Positions 33,661 to 44,285 of a stretch of DNA of 64,000 bases are shown piece after piece. Source of the stretch: Piezodorus guildinii. Its lineage: Eukaryota; Arthropoda; Insecta; Hemiptera; Pentatomidae. The DNA lies in the NCBI GenBank assembly GCA_023052935.1, contig CM041293.1, positions 181,274,789-181,338,788 of the forward strand, written 5' to 3'. Each line of letters begins with the position of its first letter. The first letter of the stretch is position 1. A model generated the notes under the pieces. The model searched no databases. It was given only the letters and a program-made list of their open reading frames with translations, and was not told the DNA's origin. A program made the position numbers and the translations under genes.

Positions 33661-33904
33661 ATTAGTAAGAAGTCTATGTGTCTATTTTCATTGTTGGTAA
33701 ATATACAAAAGTGTATATAAATGAGTTATTTGTTAACTGATGCGAAAATGGATTGTTTTTAATATGATGTAGGTTTTTATTCTAATCGAAAGAATCCGAC
33801 AGGGTTCAAACGGGTTAAAATTTCTTCCTTTAAAGCACTTTAAATTTTGTAGATTTCTTTAAATTGACTACATCATCTAATTAGCTATGCTAAAAACACT
33901 GGAA

Positions 33905-34200
33905 GGAATTAGTCCGGGTGGCGTTCATTAAATTAAACAACTAAATAGTTTCAACTATTTTATTGTTTGCCAACGTTTTGACCCCCTTTGTGGGTCATCA
34001 TCAGGGCTGGAGGTGTAGAAGTGATGGCTTGTTGAGATGAGCATACCTGCTGTTGTCGAGATGTAGATAGTATGTCCTGCTTGCGATTTTGCATTCTGGC
34101 ACTGCGGTGAAGAGTTGAGGTGGATGTCGAAACGTTGGAAAACAATAACTATTTAGTTGTTTCATTTAATGACCGCCACCCGGACTAATTCCTTCCAGTA
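33905..34200. mobile_element. Fold-back pair of Penelope-like ends
   Basis: CTGGAAGGAATTAGTCCGGG with the next 60 bp at the left is mirrored by CCCGGACTAATTCCTTCCAG at the right. The minus strand of the left arm reads CCCTGATGATGACCC, ACAAAGG, GGGTCAAAACGTTGGC: a hammerhead-like layout with strong stem II but the GAAA box changed to AAAA. The right arm has TCGAAACGTTGG but no CTGATGA box. Confidence 0.6.
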
Positions 34201-34483
34201 ATTCTCAACGGTCAACTAATTATATCCACTATGCTAAAAACAGCTAAATATACAAATTTAACAATTTTTATTATCAACACGGGCCCGCATTAATGGAATA
34301 GTACTACTGCTTGCACTGTAAAATGTCTGTATTTTAATATAAATAAAGAAGTTAAAAAAAATAAAAATAAATAAAACTAAAGGAGAAAAGAGCACAAATA
34401 TTTGTGTTTATGAAGATTAAAACAGTAATTATAAGAGCCAGTGGACTGTATTTAAAAAAAAAAAAAAAAAAGAGTTAAGGATT

Positions 34484-34860
34484 ATAGAATAGAATAGAAT
34501 AGAAATTTTATTTTGTCTTTGGGGCTTCCCCATACAAATAGAGCCTAGCTTGGCTATAAATTACAATATTATGGTTTTAGAACTTTATATACATATCATT
34601 TAAAAATAAATAAAATAATAGTGAAAATTTACTAAAACAATTTGACTTTCAAAAGTAAATTACAGATTAAAGAATAAACAGTTACTGGTGCTATAACAGG
34701 CACAATGAATAAGCAAAATATCACTTTGAAGATAAAATAAAAATAAACACTGAATAGAAAATGTTCTAGGATAAAGAATTGAGCACTTTTTGAACTCCTG
34801 TCATGTAATAGTACACTTTATGTAACTTATCTACACTATCGATACAATATCGAGTTAAGG
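34484..34860 (-). mobile_element. Non-LTR retrotransposon 3' UTR with TTCTA tail
   Basis: (TAGAA)n at 34484-34503 is the complement of a TTCTA tail; next to it lies GGGGCTTCCCCATACAAA and GAGCCTAGCTTGGC, a compact hairpin-rich 3' end. No coding part remains. Confidence 0.45.
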
Positions 34861-35118
34861 ATTATTGATTAGTTAATTTAAAAACTAATCTCAGCTCTCG
34901 ACACTATGGCTTCCATCTTTTCTGATCTCGGCTCCTGAAGAGAAGTGAGAAAAGGAAAAGGATAAGGCGATGGAAACCCAGGACCTTCAATCGTCTCCAA
35001 GCAATCCCAATACTTCCTGCTATCGTGAACCGTATCAATGACTATCACGGTATATTATCCTTAGCTCGATAATATAAAGAATAACTACTTTGAAAAAATC
35101 AAGTTTTTTGAAACGGCA
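34861..35118. other. Short GC-richer stretch, unidentified
   Basis: 34890-35040 is mixed-composition DNA with no recognised family; continues into the target site of the next element. Confidence 0.3.
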
Positions 35119-35967
35119 CACAGTGGGCAAAATTACCAATTTAGGTGGACATAAGTCAAGTCAAAAGTTTGGAATTTTCCAGTGCTTCACCTTTTTATTA
35201 TTAGTTGGCAAGACCATTAACACTAATAATCCCCGCCATACCGTATTTACAAATAAATAGTAAATGAATGAATCATTCCTGTTCACACAAGTGCCTAATA
35301 ACCGACAGTGGGATTATTTTTTTTCGTCATTTATTCTGTCTGTTCAAGGTGTATTTAGAGCAAAGTCTTTTTGCTTTTATTTAACAATAAACATTGTTGA
35401 GACAGGTAAGACATTATATTTCTAAACTCGTTATTGAATATACATTGCAATCTCACCTGTAGAGTTAATTTAGCAATTTGTAAATGTATGCCCTTAATCA
35501 ATAACGAAAAACTATATAACCTCCAAGTTACCCCAAGGATTTATTTGTAAGATTTGTTTCATCAATCCTTCTAGTCTTTAGATATTACAAAAAATTTACA
35601 TAATTTTTTTCAGGCAACACACTCCAAATCAAAAGTTTTACAATCCACAATTTCAAGAATTTCCTAAATGGTATAAAATACATCTATTAGCAGGTTTTAG
35701 CAACTCCGAACGATAATTAGATTTTTTGTATTATTTTTCCCGTATTGTGAGACTTCAAACGTGAAATATAGGGACGTTTTAGATTTTAGCAAATAAATTT
35801 GATTTTCGACCACTGTGTGCTCGCCAATCATGTCAAAAAATTAATTAGTTTTCATCATTTTTTCTTATAATTTTTAAAAATATTTTTTCCGTAATCTGGG
35901 ACCATAAAGGTTAAAAATTTAAGTTTCAGGATTTTGTCCACCTAAATCGGCCATATTGCCCACTGTG
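35119..35967 (-). mobile_element. Transib-like MITE with RSS-like ends, copy 1
   Basis: 849 bp. Ends are perfect inverted CACAGTGGGCAA / TTGCCCACTGTG, flanked by CGGCA on both sides (35114-35118, 35968-35972), a 5-bp CG-rich target duplication of the kind Transib elements prefer. From the right end inward: heptamer CACAGTG, 23-bp spacer, then ACAAAATCC (8 of 9 matches to the RSS nonamer ACAAAAACC). The left end has the same heptamer and spacing with ACATAAGTC. No transposase; nonautonomous. Orientation opposite to the 41.6 kb copy. Confidence 0.75.
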
Positions 35968-36303
35968 CGGCACTAGCGACCTCTCCCAAGGATCGGAGCA
36001 CAGCCACGAACTATATCGAACTATATTTCGCTCTCTTAAGGATTAGTGAGCTTCACGAACACTTATTAGGGGGCAGCACCTCCCGGTACCATACTTCAAT
36101 AATATGAAATTATATCTTTGCGGGCAACTTCCCGCCTAAACAGTACTATTTTACATACCGTTGGAAAGCTAAACATTTTAGAAAAAATATTACCTTATAC
36201 ATATTAATTTATGTGTGTGAAACCAAAGCTTTTCATCACTCATTATTAGATTTCCAACGATAAATATTATACATCTATATTACTGTTCTTATGTTAAAAA
36301 AAA

Positions 36304-37035
36304 TCTGGTGCGGGCAACACACGACTTTCACTTACCTCCATTTTTAAAATCAATGAAAGAATTTTCAAATACAGTAAGATATAGGTAAGACTATTAAAGA
36401 ATTAATTAAATTGAATTTCTATAAAAACATGTGTTTCATTAAAAAATCTATTATATCATTTTCTAAAATAATCAGTTTTATCTGCTTTTAATCACTCTTT
36501 ATTAACTGTTACATGTTTGTGCACAAGATAATATTTATTCTAAAAGCTTTAGCTTTCCAACGGTGTATTATACGTGTATATTACTGTTGCTATGTTCAAA
36601 ATAAAAACATTGTATTAATAAAATATATTTTTTCAGTTTTCTCATTTAGTTGGGTATCGAATTCGTTTTACTTATATATTTATGTGTTTTTCATCAGTGG
36701 TAACAAGATAATAAATTTATTTTTATAAAATCTACAAAATTAAAGGTACTTTACATAAAAAAATGTAAAATATCGGCATTTAAGCCCTGTCAGACCATTT
36801 TAATCAGAATGAAAACTACATGATATTAAATCTCATTAAATTTTACATCAATATAGCGAGTTTGTTAAAAATCGTCGGAACGGTTTTTAGGAAAAATCGA
36901 AAAAAAAGTGGAAAATGCATGGTACAAAGTGGATCTTTTGGTGGGCAGATTTTGATGAAGAAGTTTGTTAACGTCTCGGGCGTATATTTGTCTTAAATAT
37001 GAAATTTCAGTTTCATTAGACTTAGGCAGTTACCA

Positions 37036-37085
<50 letters not shown>

Positions 37086-37483
37086 TCAATCACAATAAAA
37101 TTTACATGATATCAAAGCCTATCAAATTTTACACCGATATATTGAATTTAATCAAAATCGTTCGAGCTGCTTTTGAGAAAAATCATAAACAGGTGCAAAA
37201 TGCATGTTATAAAGTGGCTCTTCTGATTAGCTGATTTTGATGAAAAAGTTTCTGTAACTTGTCGAGAGTATAGTCATCCTAAATATAGAATCTCAGTTTT
37301 ATAGGACTTTTCGATCTTGCCCTGGAGTTACCACACACACACACAGACCTTTTTGCGGGATTTGGTTTTTTGGACTCAGGGATCCTAAAACGTGTATTTT
37401 CGTTGAAATCTTCACGATTTTTTTTTACAATTTACACGATCGCAATATTTTCCCTTACTATATATACAATAGTAAGTGTATGT
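36304..37483 (+). mobile_element. HEL repeat with internal tandem duplication
   Basis: TCTGGTGCGGGC at 36304 and AGTAAGTGTATGTA near 37483. The 3' half is present twice: CA runs occur at 37034-37079 and 37331-37345, each preceded by AATATGAAATTTCAG- or AATATAGAATCTCAG-type sequence. Confidence 0.7.
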
Positions 37484-37549
37484 AAAAATACTGCCTTGAA
37501 CTGAATATTATTAAAATAAAAATAATAATTTTAAGTCGCCCCTCTCCCA

Positions 37550-38108
37550 ACAACAGTAATACACATGTGTAATATACTGTCGGAAAGCTAACGATTTTAG
37601 AAAAAAAATATTATCTTATACACGAGCTTGTAAAAGTTAATAAATAGTGATGAAACTAACTGATGATTTTAAATAATAATATAATAGATTTTTTAATCAA
37701 ACATATGTTAATTAGAAGAGATCATAGGTATATAATATATAGCCAAAAACTACATACGGAAATATTATCATCCATTGGTATTTTGGATACTAGGGAGCCG
37801 TCTAGAACTGTTGAGGTTCTGGAAGTTTTCCTGTATAGTTATCCTAAATATAGAATCTCAGTTTTATAGGACTTTTCGATCTTGCTCTGGAGTTACCACA
37901 CACTCGTACCTTTTTGCAAGACTTGGTCATTTGGATTGAGGAGACCCTAAAAGATGTATTTCCGGTGAAAACTAGAATTAGAAAATTTTCACGATCGCCA
38001 CACTTCCCCTTCCAATATATTTCATATGTGGCGTCAACACATGGGGTTTCCATGGAGACGTAACACAAAAACACGTGAAGGTTACGTGTATAGGTAAGTG
38101 AAAGTAAA
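37550..38108. mobile_element. Rearranged HEL composite carrying a gene fragment
   Basis: 37550-37719 is minus-orientation HEL sequence, 37720-37833 is inverted gene 1 sequence, and 37834-38108 is a plus-orientation HEL 3' half ending GGTAAGTGAAAGTA. The last part resembles the neighbouring 37267-37483 segment closely. Confidence 0.75.
37720..37833 (-). pseudogene. Inverted copy of gene 1 exon 2 and its donor site
   Basis: The reverse complement matches 28273-28386 with three mismatches that I could count in 114 bp. It includes codons for VRKTSRTSTVLDGS-type sequence (with TTCAAG changed to TTCCAG), the exon end and the GTATGT donor. It lacks the first half of the exon and has no partner exons, so it is a dead fragment. 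Confidence 0.85.
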
Positions 38109-38818
38109 AGTAACTAGCAGCCTTAATGTAAAAAGGACCCTTCGGTTCCTGATAGTTCTCCGAAGCGTCTGAAATGAAGATGGCCTTCTGGATTAAAATA
38201 TCTTTATAGTTCTCCTAATGAGTAGTGTCTCTACAATTTACTATATGTCCATCACATTTACTTGATGTCTTTTAAAACAGTTGTGATTACCAATGTTTAA
38301 CATATTTATCCCTGGTATATAAATAAAGTTATTGTAGTAGGGTCATATCAAATAAATTTCTAATAGAGCGATACCCCGGAGGAATCCGTTCGTTAAAGAT
38401 ATACTCGGGGAAAGCATCAATTATTCTTTGAACGGTTGAATAATCCCGTGAAGTTTTCCCTCATGAAGGGAAAATATATCGTTTCTTGGATTCTTTGCTC
38501 AGTCTATTCAAGTTGCCGCTTTATTGGATAAGTCTATATTGCAGAGAGCCCATTGTAAGCCCCCTATTACTGGGGAAAGTCAGGAAAACTCCGCCCGTAT
38601 TTCTGGAGGAAAAATTAATCATTTCGATATTATACGGAATCAGAAATGAGACTTCTACTATAACTTCAACATAAATATTTTTACTGGATTACAACAGTAT
38701 GACTAGTTAATGAACGAATGAACTGGAATATTAGGACGTTCCAATATCATTGTATTCCAAGAAGAGTTGATCACTAGAGTTGAAAATAATTACTTAAGTA
38801 CGAGAGAGGTTTGAAAAA
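38109..38818. other. Unique-looking DNA without recognised gene
   Basis: 38110-38220 includes a short Jockey-like tail (TTCCTGATAGTTCTCCGAAG, CGTCTGAAATGAAGATGGCC). 38340-38690 is mixed-composition DNA not matched elsewhere in the window; no family recognised. Confidence 0.4.
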
Positions 38819-39755
38819 TCTGGTTCGGGCAACTTTTTATTCCTTCGACAGTTAAAATAAATTTAAGAATTATTAAATAAACTTGAAGTTGAAGAAAGTT
38901 TTAAGTTAATTAAAATAAAATCTTATTCAGTTTCGTTGAAAACTTATGCTTTAGATTAAATAATAAACAACATTAAATTGTTACGTTTTTTTTTTGTTTA
39001 TTTATTTAATGTCACTTTATGCTACTATGGCTAATCGGACGATGCTACAGTGGGAGTCATAAATTTTTCCTATCCAGGTTTTATTAGGATAGGGATCTTT
39101 AACGAGTACCTGACATCGCACAGGCACCTTTTAACGTCCCCTCCGAAAGACGGCATAACTAAGGATTTTTTACTCCTATTAAAAAATTATAGGACCACCT
39201 GCGGGTTCGAACCCGTGACCTTTGGCATAGGAGGCTGTTATGCAAGCCACCCAGCTACAAGTGAAATTGTTACATATAATAGTGAGTAATAAGTTTATGC
39301 CCTATTCTTCACATTACATTACCTTGTACAACTTTCTACATGAGATAATATTTTTTCTGAAATCTTTATCTTTCCAAGGGTATATTATACGTGATACGTT
39401 CAAAAATATCAAAAACTGCATCAAAAAAATATTTTTGCTCTTTTCTCCTTTAGTTGATTTTCGAATTCGTCCAACTTGTATATTTAATCGTTTTTATCAA
39501 TGATAATATGGTGGTATGTTGAATTTATTAAAATCTACAAAATTAAAGATATTTTGGAGGAAGAGAATTTAAAAAAATCAATATTTAAACCCCGTCAGAC
39601 TAATGAAACCTACATGATATTAAAGCCCATTGAATCCCAAGCTTAATCAAGATCGTCTTTGTTAGGTTTTCCTCTAGTTTCTTTGAAAACTAGAATTTGA
39701 AAATTTTCACGATCGCGATACTTCCCCATATTATATATTTTATATAGTATATAGA
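38819..39755 (+). mobile_element. HEL repeat split by a SINE
   Basis: Starts TCTGGTTCGGGCAACTTTTT at 38819; the sequence left of 38984 continues at 39274 and runs through TTTCTCCTTTAGTTGATTTT to TTTCACGATCGCGATACTTC near 39725. 3' end decayed. Confidence 0.6.
38975..39273 (-). mobile_element. tRNA-derived SINE (family S2) with 10-bp target duplication
   Basis: AAATTGTTAC at 38975-38984 and 39264-39273 flanks the insert perfectly. In minus orientation the head has GTAGCTGGGTGGCTTGCAT (A box) and CACGGGTTCGAACCCG (B box). The body has CTTTCGGAGGGGACGTTAAA, and the tail ends in A-rich sequence (T run at 38986). Transcribed by RNA polymerase III and copied by a LINE in trans. Fragments of the same family lie at 41540-41598 and 42656-42740. 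Confidence 0.85.
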
Positions 39756-39764
39756 CATATATTC

Positions 39765-40140
39765 GTATGTCCTGGCTTAACGTGTTCGAAAATAAAGTAC
39801 TGCATAAAAGATTTGGTCCGAAGAGAGATGAGGCCACTGAAGACTTTAGAAGGTTGTACAACGTGGAATTGCGGAGCTGGTATCCTGTGAATATAATTGA
39901 GTTGATAGAATCGCGGAGACTCAAATGAGCGAGTAAAGTTGTTGGACTCGGTGAGGAACGGATTCCGAGAAAGTTGGTATTCACTGATTCGACTGGTAGG
40001 CGTCCTAAAGGTAGGCCGAAGCGTCGATGGGTGGATTGCGTTAAGGCTGATCTCGGGGGCTTGGGCCTGAACGGTGAACATATGATGAGTCTGTGCAGGC
40101 GGAGTTTGGTAGTTTCGGCATAGAATCTTCAGGTTCGGTT
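39765..40140 (+). mobile_element. RTE-like retrotransposon C-terminal fragment
   Basis: The plus strand reads LRVFENKVLHKIFGPKRDEA-type sequence (first residues decayed), then FRRLYNVELRSWYPVNI, SRRLK, stop, ASKVVGLGEERIPRKL and RRPKGRPKRRWVDCVKADLG. This is the conserved C-terminal tail after the RT domain in common insect non-LTR elements. One in-frame stop; 5'-truncated. Confidence 0.7.
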
Positions 40141-40152
40141 AGCTTATTATTA

Positions 40153-41072
40153 TTGGGTTGTTTCACTTGAAATGTCCGTTTTTATAGTTTCTGAAATACA
40201 CAAAGGATTTTGCAGGTCTCTGTTGTTTTCTTCTGAATGTTTACATATTTAAAGTAAACAGTTACTAACCCTCTATCTTGTATTATAAACATTAGCTTCC
40301 CAATCAATTACTTTTTAGTATATACCTCCAAATATGAACATGGAAACACGCGATTTCCGAGTAATATTTTTGTACGAGTTTAAACTCGACTATTCAGCAG
40401 CTGAGGCCGCTAGAAATATTTGCAAGGCGTTTGGGGAAAGAAGTGTTAATGAACGGACCATTCGCCGTTGGTTTGCTAAGTTTTCAGCTGGGGATACCGA
40501 CTTGGAAAACTTGCCCCGAGGAAGACCTCCGTCCGTAATAGACAACGATGTCCTCAAACATACAGTAGAAGGAAACCCCTAGCAAACAGTTAAAGGACTC
40601 TCAGCACAACTAAATGCAAGTTCATCTACCGTTTCCAGACATTTAAAGTGTATTGTTAAAGTAAAAAAGCTCGATACACGGCTACCTCATGATCTCACTG
40701 AGCAGTAGCAAGACCCCATGTTTCAAAACGTACCGTGCAAAAATTGAAAGAACTGGGCGTCGAAGTTCTTCCGCACCCAACATATTCTCCCGACTTGTCT
40801 CCAACAGATTACCACCTGTTCAGGAATTTAGACATCTTCGTCAAAGAAAAACTTTTTGAAAATGATTATCAAGTGAAAAGTGCGTTTTCAGATTTTGTTT
40901 CACTTAAAAGCTCAGAGTTTTCAGCTCGGGGATAAAAAAGTTGGTGTCACGTTGGGAAAAATGTGCAGAAAAAGAAGGTAAATACTTCGAATAAAATTAT
41001 CTTGTTTTCATATAATATTTTTGATAAAACTCTTCTATCTTGAAAACGGACATTTTATGTGACACAACCCAC
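40153..41072 (+). mobile_element. Mariner deletion derivative, copy 3 (longest)
   Basis: 920 bp, TIRs TTGGGTTGTTTCACTTGAAA and its counterpart ending 41072, TA on both sides. From 40334 it encodes MNMETRDFRVIFLYEFK, the N-terminal HTH (NERTIRRWFAKFSAGDT), NLPRGRPPSVIDNDVL, then after a stop QTVKGLSAQLNASSST, VSRHLKCIVKVKKLDT and LPHDLTEQ. It jumps straight to the end of the catalytic block: PHPTYSPDLSPTDYHLF and KSSEFSARG. Several stops; no catalytic Asp residues except the last region. Nonautonomous relic with good ends. Confidence 0.85.
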
Positions 41073-41603
41073 TATTATTTATGCATTTAATAATAATACA
41101 CTTAGAAACCATACATTATCACTCTTTATTATTCTCACAACTAGAACAGCTGTTTTATTTAACATCTGTTGTATTTAATATATAATACTATTTCCTCTCA
41201 GAACGATTTTCCTTACCTGATGACGAAAAAAAAACCTACTCGTATTTTGACGATTTGTGTAGCTGGGGTCCAAGCTCATTTTAAAATTAGAATACAAAAA
41301 CCAGGAGGATAGCAGGCATTGGAAAAGCTCCATCAATAGATGATGATCTATTTAAATGAAGTTAATTGTACAGCAATAGCAACAGTAACTTCCAAGCCTA
41401 ATCGGCAAGTTAATGTTGCCATAACCCGTAATGCATATAGTGCAAGATAAGGTGAATAAATAAAAAATTAATATTGGTACAAAAAAGAAAATAATCATTT
41501 TAGCAAGAGTGATTTTTTTTTCTGTGCTTATTTACTTATTATAAGGTGTATTCATGTACGAGTAGCTGACATCGCAGAGGCTCAGGACCATTATTTGACG
41601 TCG
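41073..41603. other. Stretch with SINE S2 fragment
   Basis: 41075-41540 is AT-rich with nothing recognised. GTACGAGTAGCTGACATCGC at 41556 matches the S2 SINE body (complement region near 39095) and forms the target of the next insertion. Confidence 0.45.
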
Positions 41604-42475
41604 CACAGTGGGCAATATGACCGATTTAGATGGACAAAATTCTGAAACTTGTCTATATTTAACCTTTGGGGTCCCAGATTACGGAAAAAAAAATTAAAAA
41701 AAATTCTAGGAAAAAATTATAAAAACTAATAAATTTTTTGACCCGATTGACGAGTGCACAGTGGTCAAATATCAAATTTATTTGTTAAAATATAAAACTT
41801 CCCTATATTTTACGCTCGAAGTCCCAGAATACGGGAAAAATAATACAAAAATATAATTATGGCTCGAAGTTGCTAGAACCTGCTAATAGATGTATTTTAT
41901 ATCATTTAAGAAATTCTTTAAATTATAGATTGTAAAAGTTTTGATTTGGAGTGTTGTGTCTGAAAAAAAATATGTATCACCCAAAACGCAAAAAATCGCA
42001 AAAATTCGTTGTAATAGCTAAAGACTAGAAGATTTGATTAAAAAAATCCTACAAACAAATCTTTGGGATAACTTGGAGGTTATATAGTTTTTCGTTATTT
42101 AATAAGGGGCATACATTTACAAATTTCTAAATTAACTCTAAGGTGAGATTACAATGTATATTCAATAACGAGTTTAGAAATATAATGTCTTACCTGCCTC
42201 AGCAATGCTCACTGTTAAATAAAAGCAAAAAGACTTCACTCTAAATACATCTTGAACACAATAAATTGCCATCGAATAAAGATAATCCCGTTGCCGGTTA
42301 TTAGGCACTTGTGCAAACAGGAATGACTCACTCATTTACTATTTATTAGTAAACACGGTATGGCGGGAAATATTAGTATTAAGGGTCTTGCCAACTAACA
42401 ATAAAAAGGTGAAACACTGGATAATTCCAAACATTTGACTTTTGTCTACCTAAATTGGTGATTTTGCCCACTGTT
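41604..42475 (+). mobile_element. Transib-like MITE with RSS-like ends, copy 2
   Basis: 872 bp. Left end: heptamer CACAGTG (41604-41610), 23-bp spacer, ACAAAATTC (41634-41642). Right end on the minus strand: AACAGTG, 23-bp spacer, ACAAAAGTC. Flanks CGTCG (41599-41603) and CATCG (42476-42480) look like a 5-bp target duplication with one change. No coding capacity. Interior homologous to 35119-35967 (inverted) and 16600-17083. Confidence 0.75.
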
Positions 42476-42655
42476 CATCGCCTCAAAAGCTCGGAAGAAC
42501 CAAGCATTTTGTCAGAGATTGGAGAGCTGCAGCGGCTAACAAAGAAAACTGGCGATCTATGCTCGAGCAAACCAAATCTCGGATTATTGGTGTACAGTTT
42601 CCTGAGAATTGAACAAGCTTCACGTAACAAGAATACGAAGCCCAGTTCGCTCAAA

Positions 42656-42740
42656 TAACTTTATTTATTTACTTAAAGTCACTTTATCCTACTAAAGCTA
42701 ATCGGACGAGACTACAGTAGGAGTCCTTAATTTTGCCTGT
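42656..42740 (-). mobile_element. SINE S2 3'-end fragment
   Basis: TTTATTTATTTACTTAAAGT and ATCCTACTAAAGCTAATCGG match the tail of the SINE at 38990-39050. Confidence 0.65.
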
Positions 42741-42849
42741 CAAGAAAGAAATTGATGCCAAATGTTTCTCACAAATTTTGATGAAAATTTTGTAGGTGAA
42801 GCTAGGCATTAAGCCATCAAACTCAAATATTAAAATATTAGGGGCCAAC

Positions 42850-44285
42850 GCTCCACAGGGGTCGCGTAAAAATAGAATAGGAAAGTTTGTGCCCGAAAAA
42901 ACACATTTTATTTGAAATCTCTGGTTCTAATGAAGGTAGAGAAATAAGTTTAGTGGCTGTTGTCTCTTCTGTATTGGAGCGCGGATTGTACAGCACTGGA
43001 GCCTTTCTCGACGTTGAACAGGCCTTTGACCGAGTCTGGCACGCGGGACTGTTGTACAAACTCCGTAAATTCCTTCCTCCTACATACTTCCTAATCATCC
43101 AGTCCTACCATTCGAAAAGATCCTTCAAAATAAATCATAATAAACCTATGCCGATGACACTTGCGTGTTATCAGTTAATAACGATCCTAAAATTAGCTCT
43201 CAAACTCTCCAATCCCACATCAGAGACCTTGAGGTATGGTGTCAAAATTGGAGAATTAAAATCAATTCCAATAAATCCCAACAAAGTACCTTTACCCTTC
43301 GTCGAAAACCTATGACATCCTGCCCTACAGTGTCCTTTAATGATATTCCGCTTGTCTCAGTTGAACAGATCCGATATTTAGGACTCCTGCATGACAAACG
43401 ACTTACATGGAAACCGCATACAAGACTGATGAGACAAGAAACTGCACGACGATTTTGGCTACTCCATCACTTACTAGACAGACGCTCTAACCTTTCACTT
43501 AACTACAAAAGACTCATTTACATGACCATCATAAGACCTATCTGGACCTACGGAGTAGAGCTTTGGGGCTCTACTTTTTTTTTTTTTTATTCGTATATAT
43601 TACAATTTGTCATAATATACAATAATAATAGTGCTGCAGGATCTCATTCATACAATATTTACAATATAAACAAAAGGAAAGTCAAATTACATAAAATAAA
43701 ATCAAAATAAATAAACGTATACAATAACAAAATTTATAGACAAAATAAATACAAATAAATGAAGTTAACAAATAAATAAACAAAACATGTCTCATTCATA
43801 CCTATGTACAATATTTACAATCAGCTCGGGAACCCCGGACGGGGCTTGTCCCCCTACTTGTGGAATGACAAGCAGGTGGGGCTCTACTAAACCATCAAAC
43901 TCTTCCCATCTTTAATCCTTACAATCCAAAATCCTTAACGCTCCTTATTTTGTCACGAATAAAATCACCCACAATGATCTTAATGTTGCATATGTTGCTG
44001 ATTTTTCCCGTACCAGGTATCACACCTTCCATGAAAAACTTCGTTCCCACTCTAATTAGTTTCAATCCTTGCTCCCTCTTCCATTCCCGATAATCCTCCG
44101 AGGCGTCTGAAGAGAAGATGGCCTCGAGACCTTCTTGTTTAGACTCACTACCAAAGAGTGCTGCCAATGGGCATTTTCTCTTCATGTTTATTTCATGTGT
44201 TATAACATTTCAGCATATTTAGTTGGTGTATTTTTTGAACAGTTGTAAATTTCAATAAAAATATATTTAAAAAAAAATTCTTTAA
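42850..44285 (+). mobile_element. Jockey-clade retrotransposon fragment with nested insertion
   Basis: Encodes STGAFLDVEQAFDRVWHAG (RT motif A with D), then a deletion removes the catalytic ADD core down to the codons before VNNDPKISSQTLQSHI. Next come WCQNWRIKINSNKS, FTLRRKPMTSCPTVSFNDI, IRYLGLLHDKRLTWKPHTRL and IIRPIWTYGVELWGST, where a second retroelement is inserted. After 43888 the frame resumes with NAPYFVTNKITHNDLNVAYV and runs to an A-rich 3' end near 44285. Confidence 0.8.
43564..43888 (-). mobile_element. Short retrotransposon 3' end nested in Jockey, 12-bp target duplication
   Basis: TGGGGCTCTACT occurs at 43564-43575 and 43877-43888. The 301-bp insert begins with a T run (poly(A) on the minus strand) followed by the 3' UTR also seen at 21880-21950 (CTCATTCATACAATATTTAC), and ends in a GC-rich block. 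Only the very 3' end was copied. Confidence 0.85.

Noticed and set aside
37663..37869. 68-residue plus-strand frame at the exon copy
   Set aside because: It is the antisense reading of the inverted exon 2 fragment and HEL sequence.
39643..40081. Two 113-residue minus-strand frames
   Set aside because: Antisense shadows of the RTE-like C-terminal fragment.
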